Source of the DNA: Nocardia stercoris
GTDB lineage: Bacteria > Actinomycetota > Actinomycetes > Mycobacteriales > Mycobacteriaceae
Reading direction: 5' to 3'
Assembly: GCF_003696265.1 (NCBI RefSeq)
Contig: NZ_RFFH01000016.1
Location: 92,660-156,659, forward strand
DNA: 64,000 bases
The notes under the pieces were generated by a model. The model worked only from the letters and a program-made list of their open reading frames with translations, was not told the DNA's origin and made no database searches. The position numbers and the translations under genes are program-made. The number at the start of each line of letters is the position of its first letter. The first letter of the stretch is position 1. Positions 52,456 through 61,055 of this stretch are shown in pieces.

Positions 52456-54123
52456 TTGAACCACACGAAGCTCCGACAGCGCCTGGCACTGCTCACGGCC
52501 GCTGTATCCACCCTCGCCGCACTGCCACTCGCCGGCGCCGCGCACGCGGCGCCCGCGCTCCCCGGCCACCAGGTCGACCACCTGCTGCACGCGGTCACCG
52601 GTCCCGACGCTCGCATCGCCGACGACACCGGCCGGGCCGTCCTGCTGCGCGGCGTCAACGTGAACGGGCTCGGCCAGTACTACCAGGAATGGCCGGATCT
52701 GCCCGCCACCGCCGGCCTCGCCGAAGACGACTTCGCGCGCATCGCCGCGACCGGCGCCAACGTGGTCCGGCTGATCATCACCTGGTCGCTGCTCGAACCG
52801 ACCCGCGGCGTGATCGACCAGGGCTACCTGGACCGGATCGCCCAGGCAGTGGAATGGGCTCGGGCCCACGACATCTACGTCATCCTCGACATGCACCAGG
52901 ACGCGTGGGGCCCGGCCGTCGACACCCCCGACGGGGTGTGGTGCCCGCCGTTCGGCAATCCCGCCGTCGGATTCGACGGGGCACCCGCCTGGGCCACGGC
53001 GCTGGTCGGCACCTCGGCGACCTGCCGGTTCGGCGAACGCGAACTGTCCGTCGCGGTTCAGACCTCGTTCCAGAACTTCTATCTGGACGCCGGCGGGGTG
53101 CAATCCGAACTGGTCAAGGTGTGGGGCGCGGTCGCGGCGCGCTTCGCCGCCGACCCGGCCGTCGCCGGCTACGACCTGCTGAACGAGCCCAACCCGGGAC
53201 TCGCGATCGGGTACGACGACTACGTGCTGCTCGGAAACTATTACCAGCGAGCCATTTCCGCGATCCGCAGCGCGGAGGGCAAGGCGCCGCACGGCACCGG
53301 GCACATCGTGTTCTTCGAACCGTCGGTCATCACCGGCCCGCTGCCGGTGCCGGGACCGCAGGCGGGATTCACCGGCAGCGGCGCGGGCAGCGCCACGGGG
53401 AGCGCGGGCAGCTCCGACAGCGCGGGCAGCTCCGGCAGCGCGGGCAGTTCCGGCAGCGGAACCGGCAGCGCGGGCAGCTCCGTCAGCGGCATCGGCAGCG
53501 CGGGCGGCGGTGTCCACGACCCCAACTCGGTGTACGCGCCGCATCAGTACAACGAGTCCATCAGCCCGCTCGGCGGCACCCTCGCCCAGGGCTTCGCCGA
53601 CACCGCCACGGCCGCAAAGGGATACGGCACCACGTTCTTCAACGGCGAATGGGGATTCTGGGACCACGACCAGGCGGTGATCGCCGACAAGGTGACCCGC
53701 TACGCCGCACTCGAGGACCGGTACCGCGTCGGCGGCACCTTCTGGGACTGGCGGCAGGCCTGCGGCGACCCGCACAACATCCAAATCCGTGGCACCCGCC
53801 CGAACTGCACCGCGGGCGAGGAAACCGGTCTGGAGCAGGACCCGGCCATCCTGACCGCGGTCTCCCGCGCCTATCCGCGGTCCGCGCCGGGGCTTCTCAC
53901 CGGTATCACCGCCGACCCGGCAACCGGAACCCTGACCGTCACGGGCACCGCCGACCACGCCGGCCAGGCCGCCGACCTGTGGGCTCCGGCCCGCTGCGCG
54001 CACCCGGCCGTCACCGGCACGAATGTCACCGGTGCACAGGCGCAACCGGTGTCCGGTGGCTGGCGGGTCACCGCTGTCGTCCCGGGGACCGGCGCGTATA
54101 CCGTCAGCATCGGCTGCGCCTGA
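52456..54123 (+). CDS. Secreted GH5 glycosidase, endoglycoceramidase-like
   Basis: Exported family 5 glycoside hydrolase of 555 residues. A signal peptide spans residues 1-33 (ending GAAHAAP). The barrel starts with LLRGVNVNGLGQYYQEWP; the acid/base is E244 in YDLLNEPNPG and the nucleophile is E398 in FFNGEWGFW, with DMHQDAWGP between. This pattern is that of endoglycoceramidases and related glycolipid hydrolases of Rhodococcus and pathogens. A 48-residue Gly/Ser/Ala insert (about 306-353) interrupts the barrel. TTG 52456 is preferred since it starts the signal peptide; ATG 52402 or GTG 52390 are in frame. Confidence 0.85.
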   Translation: MNHTKLRQRLALLTAAVSTLAALPLAGAAHAAPALPGHQVDHLLHAVTGPDARIADDTGRAVLLRGVNVNGLGQYYQEWPDLPATAGLAEDDFARIAATGANVVRLIITWSLLEPTRGVIDQGYLDRIAQAVEWARAHDIYVILDMHQDAWGPAVDTPDGVWCPPFGNPAVGFDGAPAWATALVGTSATCRFGERELSVAVQTSFQNFYLDAGGVQSELVKVWGAVAARFAADPAVAGYDLLNEPNPGLAIGYDDYVLLGNYYQRAISAIRSAEGKAPHGTGHIVFFEPSVITGPLPVPGPQAGFTGSGAGSATGSAGSSDSAGSSGSAGSSGSGTGSAGSSVSGIGSAGGGVHDPNSVYAPHQYNESISPLGGTLAQGFADTATAAKGYGTTFFNGEWGFWDHDQAVIADKVTRYAALEDRYRVGGTFWDWRQACGDPHNIQIRGTRPNCTAGEETGLEQDPAILTAVSRAYPRSAPGLLTGITADPATGTLTVTGTADHAGQAADLWAPARCAHPAVTGTNVTGAQAQPVSGGWRVTAVVPGTGAYTVSIGCA

Positions 54124-54169
54124 GCACCCGGCTTGGACGGTTGCCGATCGGGCGGCGGGCTTCGACGGC

Positions 54170-56938
54170 TCAACCCAGTTCCGCGGCAAGGTCTTTCAGT
54201 TCGGTGCGGGAGGTGACTCCCAGCTTCGGATAGGCCTTGTACAGGTGGAAACCCACGGTGCGGTGGCTCAGGAACAGCTGGGCGGCGATATCGCGGTTGG
54301 ACAGGCCGCGGGCGGCCAGGCGCACGATCTGCAGTTCCTGCGGGGTCAGGGTGGCGACCGGCCCGCGTGGGCGGGTGGCGCCGTCGGTGGCGCCGGTGGC
54401 GAGCAGTTCGGCGCGGGTGCGTTCGGCCCAGGGGCGCATACCGACCCGCTCGAATACCTCCAGGGCGGCGCTCAGGTGCGGGCGGGCTTCGGAGCGGCGG
54501 CGGGCCCGGCGCAGCCACTCGCCGTACAGCAGGGCGGTGCGTGCGTATTCCACTGGGCGGGTGTCGATATCGTGCAGGTCGAGCGCCTCGCGGTAGCACG
54601 CTTCGGCCGCGGCGTCGTCCAGTAGCGCGCGGCAGCGCAGCACCAGCGCGTCGACCCAGGGCCGGCGGACCGAGGCCGCCCACCGAATCAGGCGATCCAT
54701 GCCCGCGGCGGCCCGTTCCGGCTCGCCGATCCGGACGGCGGCCTCCACCAGGTCGGGGACGGCGCGCAGCGCGCCCACCTGATGCCGATACGGTTCCTGG
54801 GCAAGGGGTTCCAGCCGCCGGACCGCCGATTCGGCTCGGCCCCAACCCAAGTCGAGCAGCCCGAGTGCCCAGTGTGCCCAGCTGGCGCCGGGCGCGGACC
54901 CACCCGCACCCGGAATCGACCCGGCCTCGGCGTGCCGGCGGCAGGCCTGTTCGTCGCCGGTGTCGGCGTGGAACCGGGCCAGCAGGCTGTCGATCTGGCC
55001 GACCCAGTGCCGCTGCCCGGTGTCGTGCGCGAGCGCCCGGGCCTCGGTCGCCAGGGTGATCCCGTCGATCAGGTAGCCGGCGAACAATTCGACCTCGGCG
55101 GCGAAGAACAGCACCGTCGGCAGCCGCCCGGCCGCGCCCGCGGCACGGTAGCCGGCGATCAGCTCGTTGGCCAGCACGAACGCGTCGTCGTCCTGGGCGC
55201 GTGCCAGCGCCGCGCCGCACGACATCAGCAACACCGACTCCGGGGCGCCACCGCGGGCCCGGACCTCGGCGACCATGTCGCGCAGCGCCGACGTGGGTTC
55301 GGCATTGCCCCAATCCATCAGGTGCCGTACGTATCCGACGGCCGGCAACAGCGGATCCTGCGGTGCCAGCGGCAGCGCCGCCAGCCGGTCCAGGGTCGAA
55401 ACGAGTTGTGCCTCACCGAGATACCAGGCGGTGTGGACGGCCTGCATGAGCATGACCGCGGCCCGGCTCGGTTCGTCCGCCGCGACCCGGTCCGCGGCCT
55501 CGAACAGCTGGGTGTGCGCACCGGCGTAGTCGCCCTGCCAGAACCGGACCAGTCCGAGCAGGTGACCGCGCTCGGCGTGGACCAGCGGCTGCCCGGCGGT
55601 CTCGGTCGCGGGGGCGATCTCGGTGACGAGCTGCGCCGCGTGGTCGAGATCGCCTGCGAGCAAGGCGGATTCGGCGGCGAGTAGCCGACGTCGCTGGCGC
55701 GGCGGGGCCGTCGTGGACAGCTGGGCCGCGCGTTCGTAGGCGACGGCCGCGGCCTCGTGCCCGCTGCGGTCCCGGGCCCGGTCGGCCGTCTGTTCGAGCA
55801 GGGCCGCGACCTCGTCGTCCGGCCCGGTGGTGGCGGCGGCCAGGTGCCAGGCCCGGCGGTCGGCCTGGTCGGGGGTGTCCAGTGCGGCGGCCAGCGCCCG
55901 ATGCACGGCGATCCGATCCACCAGCGGCGCCCGCTGATACACCGCGGCCCGGATCAGCGGATGCCGGAAGCTCACTGCCGCACCGGCATTCGCGGGGCCG
56001 GTGAGCAGCCCCGCTGATTCGGCGGGCGCCAGGTCCGCCACCGCCGCGCCCAGGTCGCGCGCCGCGCGCAGCACCACCGCGAGGTCGCCGGTGTCGTCGG
56101 CGGCGACGATCAGCAGCAGGGTGCGGGTCGCGGTGGGCAACCGGTCGACTCGATCGTGGAACGCGGCCAGCAGGCGGTCGGTCAGCGTGAGCGGCCCGGC
56201 CGGCGCATCGGGTGAATCAGCCAGTGCCAGAGGCAGTTCCCGCAGCGCCAGCGGATTGCCGCGCGCCTCGGTGAGCAGCCGGTAGCGCAGCGCGGGGGAC
56301 AGCTGATGTCGATCGAGCAGGGCCGCGGCGGCTTCGGGAGCCAGTCCGTCGAGCCGGTGCTCGGGCAACCCGGGCGCGGTGAAACGATCGCTGTCGCGGG
56401 CCGCGAACAACAGCACCACACCCTCGGCGTAGAGCCGGCGGGCGGCGAAAAGCAGTGCATCGCACGAGGACCGGTCCAACCAGTGCGCGTCGTCGATCAG
56501 GCAGAGCAGCCCGGCGTCGCCCGCGTACTCGGCCAGCAGCGACAGCACCGCCAGGCCGATCAGCATCGGTTCCGCCGCGCCCGCACCGCTCACCGACGGC
56601 GACTCCACCGGTGTGCGCGCCGCCGCCGGGACCGGAAGGCCCAGCGCCGCCGACAACGCCCGATGCTGCGGCTCCGGCAACGCGGACAAGCCACCCAGCG
56701 CGGGCCGCAGCAGCAACTGCAGCCCGGCGAACGGCAGCTCGGCCTCGCTCTCGATACCCATCCCGCGCAGCACCCGCAGCTCACCGGCCGTGGCCGCGGC
56801 ATCGTCCAGCAGCGCGGTCTTCCCGATCCCGGGGTCGCCGCGCAGTACGAGGGCGCCGCTGTGGCCGGCGCGGGCCCGGTCGAGGAGCTCGCCGATCCGG
56901 GCGTGCTCGACGTCGCGGCCGTAGAGCAGATCGGTCAT
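54170..56938 (-). CDS. LuxR-family ATP-binding regulator (LAL type)
   Basis: Large transcription factor of 922 residues. An N-terminal AAA/NB-ARC-like ATPase has Walker A GDPGIGKTALLDD (about residues 38-50) and Walker B LLCLIDDAHWLD. A long tetratricopeptide-like helical middle follows, then a C-terminal LuxR helix-turn-helix LTPQELQIVRLAARGLSNRDIAAQLFLSHRTV. LAL regulators switch on adjacent metabolic or secondary-metabolite genes in response to an inducer. It is divergent from the SnoaL-like and MFS genes, its most likely targets. ATG 56938 starts at the usual LYGRD motif; ATG 56968 is possible. Confidence 0.9.
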   Translation of the reverse strand: MTDLLYGRDVEHARIGELLDRARAGHSGALVLRGDPGIGKTALLDDAAATAGELRVLRGMGIESEAELPFAGLQLLLRPALGGLSALPEPQHRALSAALGLPVPAAARTPVESPSVSGAGAAEPMLIGLAVLSLLAEYAGDAGLLCLIDDAHWLDRSSCDALLFAARRLYAEGVVLLFAARDSDRFTAPGLPEHRLDGLAPEAAAALLDRHQLSPALRYRLLTEARGNPLALRELPLALADSPDAPAGPLTLTDRLLAAFHDRVDRLPTATRTLLLIVAADDTGDLAVVLRAARDLGAAVADLAPAESAGLLTGPANAGAAVSFRHPLIRAAVYQRAPLVDRIAVHRALAAALDTPDQADRRAWHLAAATTGPDDEVAALLEQTADRARDRSGHEAAAVAYERAAQLSTTAPPRQRRRLLAAESALLAGDLDHAAQLVTEIAPATETAGQPLVHAERGHLLGLVRFWQGDYAGAHTQLFEAADRVAADEPSRAAVMLMQAVHTAWYLGEAQLVSTLDRLAALPLAPQDPLLPAVGYVRHLMDWGNAEPTSALRDMVAEVRARGGAPESVLLMSCGAALARAQDDDAFVLANELIAGYRAAGAAGRLPTVLFFAAEVELFAGYLIDGITLATEARALAHDTGQRHWVGQIDSLLARFHADTGDEQACRRHAEAGSIPGAGGSAPGASWAHWALGLLDLGWGRAESAVRRLEPLAQEPYRHQVGALRAVPDLVEAAVRIGEPERAAAGMDRLIRWAASVRRPWVDALVLRCRALLDDAAAEACYREALDLHDIDTRPVEYARTALLYGEWLRRARRRSEARPHLSAALEVFERVGMRPWAERTRAELLATGATDGATRPRGPVATLTPQELQIVRLAARGLSNRDIAAQLFLSHRTVGFHLYKAYPKLGVTSRTELKDLAAELG

Positions 56939-57169
56939 GGGGTCGCGCCAGCGGCCGGCGCACGGCATGCGGTGATCATCGACCCCATCTTGGCGGTCAG
57001 GTCCCGCTGCGGGCAATCCATCCGGTGCTCGGATCGCGCCCGGTCCTTACCTGCCCCCAGTACCGGTAGCGAGTACCTAAGCATGACGGATTCGGCCGCC
57101 CGACCTGCTCCGTAACGTCTGTACCAGCGAAAACAACACCGCTACCGCACGATTCGAAGGAGCAGGACA

Positions 57170-57535
57170 ATGAGCGACCGCACCGAACTGGTTCAGCGTT
57201 ACCTGGCCGCCTGGAACGCGACCGTCCCCGCCGAGCGGGACGCACTGATCGCCGAAACCTTCACCGAGAACGCCGGATACACCGACCCGATGGGTTCGGT
57301 CCGCGGCCACGCGGCGCTCGCCGCCACCATCGCCGCCGTCCAGGAGCAGTTCGCGGGCCTGGAGTTCACCCTCGGCGGTCCCGTCGACGCCCACCACGAG
57401 CTGGTCCGCTTCACCTGGCACCTCGGCCGCCCCGGCGGCGCCCCGCTGGTCGTCGGCTTCGACGTCGCCGAGGTCGCCGAGGACGGCCGCATCGCCGCAG
57501 TCCACGGCTTCCTGGACCAGGTCCCGGCCGCCTGA
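57170..57535 (+). CDS. SnoaL-like / NTF2-fold protein
   Basis: 121-residue cone-shaped alpha+beta barrel protein of the SnoaL/NTF2-like superfamily. Visible features are LVQRYLAAWNA, FTENAGYTDPMGSVRGH and the C-terminal DVAEVAEDGRIAAVHGFLD. Members act as cyclases, isomerases or ligand-binding proteins; no function can be assigned. GAAGGAGC lies 8 bases before the ATG. The MFS gene follows by 81 bases on the same strand, and a LAL regulator is divergent upstream. Confidence 0.85.
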   Translation: MSDRTELVQRYLAAWNATVPAERDALIAETFTENAGYTDPMGSVRGHAALAATIAAVQEQFAGLEFTLGGPVDAHHELVRFTWHLGRPGGAPLVVGFDVAEVAEDGRIAAVHGFLDQVPAA

Positions 57536-57616
57536 GTGGCCGGGCCGCCCGGCTCGGGGCCGGAGCCCGGCGCTCACGGCATCCACATTTCCAGCAATAC
57601 GGAAGGTCTCACCGTC

Positions 57617-59044
57617 ATGTCCACTGATCTCCTTGCCGAAGAACGGGTTTCGGCCCCGCCCCCGACCAGGGCGGCCGGGTGGGGGAGCCTCGTCATCCTG
57701 TTGGCTGGCACCTTCATGTCCACGCTCGACTACTTCATCGTCAATGTGGCCGTCCCGGACGCGCAGGCCGATCTGCATGCCGGTGCGGCCGCCATCCAGT
57801 GGGTGGTCGCGGCGTTCGGGCTCGCGGTCGCCGCGGGGCTGATCACCGGTGGCCGGCTCGGTGACCTGTACGGCCGGCGGCGCCTGTTCGGCATCGGCAC
57901 CGCCGTGTTCACGGCCGCGTCGGCGGCATGCGCGCTCTCGGGTAACGCCTCGGAGCTGATCGCGGCCCGGGTGGGCCAGGGCATCGGGATGGCGCTGCTG
58001 GCACCGCAGGTGCTGGGCATCATCGCCGCCACGTTCACCGGGCCGCGGCAGGCGAAAGCCTATGCGGCGTACGGGTTCGTGATGGGTGTGGCGGGCGTGT
58101 TCGGGCAGCTGATCGGCGGGGTGGTGATCCGGGCCGATCTGTTCGGGCTCGGCTGGCGCAACATCTTCTGGATCAACGTCCCGATCGGGATCGTCGCGGT
58201 GGCACTGCTGCGGCCGATGGTGCCGGAATCGAAGGGCGACCGGGGGACCGGACTGGATCTGCCCGGTGTGGGCCTGGTGGTGGCCGCGCTGGTCTCGACC
58301 GTGTTGCCGCTGATCCAGGGTCGGCAGGACGGGTGGCCGCTGTGGACGTTCCTGTTGCTGGCCGCGGCGGTGCTGCTGCTGGCCGTGTTCGCCGCCTACC
58401 AGCGGTGGCTGAGCGGCCGGGGCGGGGAGCCGCTGGTGGATCCGGCCCTGTTCGCGCAGCCGGGTTTCTCGGCCGGTCTCGGTGTCGCGCTGGCCTACCA
58501 GATGGCGATGGGTTCGTTCTTCCTCTACCTGGCGCTGTATCTGCAACAGGGACGCGGACTTTCGGCGCTGGATTCGGGCCTGCTGTTCCTCGGACTCGGT
58601 GTCGCCTACCTGGCCACCTCGATGGCCGCGACGGCGGTGACGGCGCGGCTGGGCCGGCAGGTGATCGCGGTCGGCGCGGTGCTACAGGGGCTCGGCTACC
58701 TGGTGCTGCTGCTCGCGGTGCACGACATCGGGCTGCACGGCTCGGTGCTGTGGACCCTGCCCGGCACCGTATTGGCCGGGGCCGGAATGGGATTGGCTTT
58801 CGTTCCGACACCCGGTGTGGTGCTGGCGAACGTCGGCCCGCAGCATGCGGCTGCCGCGGCGGGGGTGCTGTCCACCGCTCAGCAGGTCGGTGGCGCGCTG
58901 GGCATCGCGATCGTCGGGATCGAGTTCTACGCGGGCACCGACCTGGCCGGCGGGTTCGTCGCCAGCCTGCTGCCGATGGCCGGGTTCTGCTTGCTGGCAG
59001 CGGGTTTGGTGCAGCTGCTGCCGCGCCGGGCGGCCCGGGCCTGA
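57617..59044 (+). CDS. MFS transporter, DHA2 (14-helix) drug exporter type
   Basis: 475-residue proton-driven exporter. Motif A is GGRLGDLYGRRRLF, motif C-like sequence is GFVMGVAGVFGQLIGGVV, and the N-terminal helix has STLDYFIVNVAVPD with the acidic DHA2 signature. Fourteen helices are expected. DHA2 members expel antiseptics, dyes, antibiotics or self-made metabolites; the substrate is unknown. GAAGG lies 11 bases before ATG 57617. It is the second gene after the SnoaL-like protein and ends at a strong hairpin. Confidence 0.92.
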   Translation: MSTDLLAEERVSAPPPTRAAGWGSLVILLAGTFMSTLDYFIVNVAVPDAQADLHAGAAAIQWVVAAFGLAVAAGLITGGRLGDLYGRRRLFGIGTAVFTAASAACALSGNASELIAARVGQGIGMALLAPQVLGIIAATFTGPRQAKAYAAYGFVMGVAGVFGQLIGGVVIRADLFGLGWRNIFWINVPIGIVAVALLRPMVPESKGDRGTGLDLPGVGLVVAALVSTVLPLIQGRQDGWPLWTFLLLAAAVLLLAVFAAYQRWLSGRGGEPLVDPALFAQPGFSAGLGVALAYQMAMGSFFLYLALYLQQGRGLSALDSGLLFLGLGVAYLATSMAATAVTARLGRQVIAVGAVLQGLGYLVLLLAVHDIGLHGSVLWTLPGTVLAGAGMGLAFVPTPGVVLANVGPQHAAAAAGVLSTAQQVGGALGIAIVGIEFYAGTDLAGGFVASLLPMAGFCLLAAGLVQLLPRRAARA

Positions 59045-59051
59045 GCAATCG

Positions 59052-59096
59052 ACAGCGAATCGCCGCACTCTCCACGGAGGTGCGGCGATTCGCTGT
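59052..59096. terminator. Perfect 17-bp bidirectional terminator
   Basis: Arms 59052-59068 and 59080-59096 (core GCGAATCGCCGCAC / GTGCGGCGATTCGC) pair perfectly around an 11-base loop that can itself pair (CTCC / GGAG). It lies between the converging MFS and bioQ genes. Confidence 0.85.
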
Positions 59097-59121
59097 TCGC
59101 CGAGGCGGTGAGCCGCCGCGT

Positions 59122-59706
59122 CTAGCGGACCCGGCTACCCAGCAGGTGTCGCACGCCGCCGAGGAACAGCTGCAGACCGAAGTCGAAACGTTCTGTGGCA
59201 CTGATGGTGTCGAACAGCGGGGACTTGTCCTGCGGGAGTGCGCCGGCGGAGTCCATCTGCATCCGGGCCTGCTCGTCGACGGTCTCGCCCAGCACGTAGT
59301 AGAGCAGCGTGTACGCGGACAGGTCCGCCTCCTCGCGGGTCATACCACCGCGAATCAGCGCTCCCGCCAAGCGTTCCCGGCCCTTGCTGGTGGTCAGCCG
59401 GGAGGCGTAGGTGGCCGAGACCAGTTCGGCGCCGTCGCGGTAGGCGAGCAGGCAGGACCGCAGCCGGTGCGACAGCTCGGTGATCTGGCCCTCCCAGTCG
59501 GTGGCGGCGACCGGCTCGTCCATCGGGGCGAGGACCCGGTCGGCGACCGCGCCGAGTAGGCCCTGCTTGTTCGGGAAGTGCCAGTACAGCGCGCCGGGCT
59601 GGACGTGCAGGGACGTCGCGAGGCGCCGCATCGTCAGATCGGCCAGGCCGTACTGGTCGAGAATGGCGATGGCGCCGTCCACCACGTCGGTGCGGTGCAG
59701 CTGCAC
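59122..59706 (-). CDS. bioQ: TetR-family biotin repressor BioQ
   Basis: 194-residue TetR-type repressor. The N-terminal helix-turn-helix is in LADLTMRRLATSLHVQPGALYWHFPNKQGLL, and the C-terminal dimer/ligand domain has the TetR_C form. It is divergent from bioB across a spacer with a TGAAC-N3-GTTCA palindrome, and the same site precedes bioA and bioF. In mycobacteria and corynebacteria BioQ represses the bio genes, so the assignment rests on context plus family. GTG 59706 is preferred because GGGGGG lies 7 bases upstream; TTG 59712 is also in frame. Confidence 0.88.
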   Translation of the reverse strand: MQLHRTDVVDGAIAILDQYGLADLTMRRLATSLHVQPGALYWHFPNKQGLLGAVADRVLAPMDEPVAATDWEGQITELSHRLRSCLLAYRDGAELVSATYASRLTTSKGRERLAGALIRGGMTREEADLSAYTLLYYVLGETVDEQARMQMDSAGALPQDKSPLFDTISATERFDFGLQLFLGGVRHLLGSRVR

Positions 59707-59754
59707 GGGCAACCCCCCAATGTGCTTCGACTCACTGTTGCCGCTACCCTAGCC

Positions 59755-59767
59755 TGAACACCGTTCA
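59755..59767. promoter_or_regulatory. BioQ-type operator between bioQ and bioB
   Basis: Palindrome TGAAC-ACC-GTTCA, 39 bases before the bioB ATG and overlapping TAGCCT/TACCCT -10-like hexamers (59745-59755). Positioned to repress both bioB and bioQ. Confidence 0.85.
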
Positions 59768-59806
59768 AGTTCCACGGCCACACCCGGGCCGGACGAAGGG
59801 AATCCC

Positions 59807-60820
59807 ATGACCCAGGCGCCCGTGCGGAGCGACATTCTGGCCATCGCCCGCGAGCAGGTGCTCGAACAGGGCGTCGGTCTCACTCAGGACCAGACCCTCG
59901 AAATCCTGCGCCTGGCGGACGACCAGCTCGAAGAGCTGCTGGCGCTCGCCCACGAAGTACGCATGAAGTGGTGTGGTCCCGAGGTCGAGGTCGAGGGCAT
60001 CATCTCGCTCAAGACCGGCGGCTGCCCCGAGGACTGTCACTTCTGCTCCCAGTCCGGCCTGTTCCAGTCCCCGGTGCGCGCCGCCTGGCTCGACATCCCC
60101 AGCCTGGTCGAGGCCGCCAAGCAGACCGCCAAGACTGGCGCCACCGAATTCTGCATCGTCGCCGCCGTGCGCGGCCCGGACGAGCGGCTGATGGCGCAGG
60201 TCGCCGCCGGCGTCGAGGCGATTCGCGCCGAGGTCGACATCCAGGTCGCCTGCTCGCTGGGCATGCTGAACCAGGAGCAGGTCGACGCGCTGGCCGCCAT
60301 GGGCGTGCACCGCTACAACCACAACCTCGAGACCGCCAAGTCGCACTTCCCGAACGTGGTCACCACCCACTCCTACGAGGAGCGCTGGGACACGCTGCGC
60401 ATGGTCCGCGACGCCGGCATGGAGGTGTGCTCGGGCGGCATCCTCGGCATGGGTGAAAGCCTGGAGCAGCGCGCCGAATTCGCCGCGCAGCTGGCCGAAT
60501 TGCAGCCCGACGAGGTGCCGCTGAACTTCCTCAACCCGCGCCCGGGCACCCCGTTCGGTGACCTCGAGGTGCTGCCCGCCGCCGACGCGCTGCGCGCCAT
60601 CGCCGCGTTCCGCCTCGCCCTGCCGCGCACCATCCTGCGCTTCGCGGGTGGCCGCGAGATCACCCTGGGCGACCTGGGTGCCAAGCAGGGCATGCTCGGC
60701 GGCATCAACGCCGTCATCGTCGGCAACTACCTCACCACCCTGGGCCGTCCGGCCGAGGCCGACATCGATCTGCTCGGTGAGCTGTCGATGCCGATCAAGG
60801 CGCTCAACGAAACCCTCTGA
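59807..60820 (+). CDS. bioB: Biotin synthase
   Basis: Radical SAM enzyme inserting sulfur into dethiobiotin. The 4Fe-4S cluster motif is CPEDCHFCSQ, and SGGILGMGES and YNHNLETA are further BioB hallmarks. Length 337 residues. GAAGGGA lies 7 bases before ATG 59807. The small Cys-rich bsaP follows after 37 bases, in line with actinobacterial BioB needing an auxiliary protein for its second cluster. Confidence 0.97.
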   Translation: MTQAPVRSDILAIAREQVLEQGVGLTQDQTLEILRLADDQLEELLALAHEVRMKWCGPEVEVEGIISLKTGGCPEDCHFCSQSGLFQSPVRAAWLDIPSLVEAAKQTAKTGATEFCIVAAVRGPDERLMAQVAAGVEAIRAEVDIQVACSLGMLNQEQVDALAAMGVHRYNHNLETAKSHFPNVVTTHSYEERWDTLRMVRDAGMEVCSGGILGMGESLEQRAEFAAQLAELQPDEVPLNFLNPRPGTPFGDLEVLPAADALRAIAAFRLALPRTILRFAGGREITLGDLGAKQGMLGGINAVIVGNYLTTLGRPAEADIDLLGELSMPIKALNETL

Positions 60821-60857
60821 GCGATCGGTGAGTTCAGTGCAGGGTAAGGTCTGCGAC

Positions 60858-61055
60858 GTGCCCAGTTTCAATCCGTTCACCGGTCAGCCGGCCGGATCCG
60901 GCGACGCGCTGCCCGCCGCGGCCGCGCTGGGGCTGGAACCGCCGCGCTACTGCGCCGAATGCGGACGCCGGATGATCGTCCAGGTCAGTCCGGACGGCTG
61001 GTGGGCAAAATGCTCCCGGCACGGAGTCATCGACTCCAAGTCCCTGGAACGGTGA
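60858..61055 (+). CDS. bsaP: Biotin synthase auxiliary protein BsaP
   Basis: 65-residue protein with Cys-X2-Cys in RYCAECGRRM and a further Cys/His in AKCSRHGVI, a small iron-sulfur binding unit. It directly follows bioB, as in M. tuberculosis (Rv1590), where the BsaP family has been shown to be required for BioB turnover. GTG 60858 lies 7 bases after TAAGGT, which could act either as a ribosome site (AAGG) or as an internal leaderless promoter. Its TGA overlaps the next ATG by one base. Confidence 0.85.
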   Translation: MPSFNPFTGQPAGSGDALPAAAALGLEPPRYCAECGRRMIVQVSPDGWWAKCSRHGVIDSKSLER

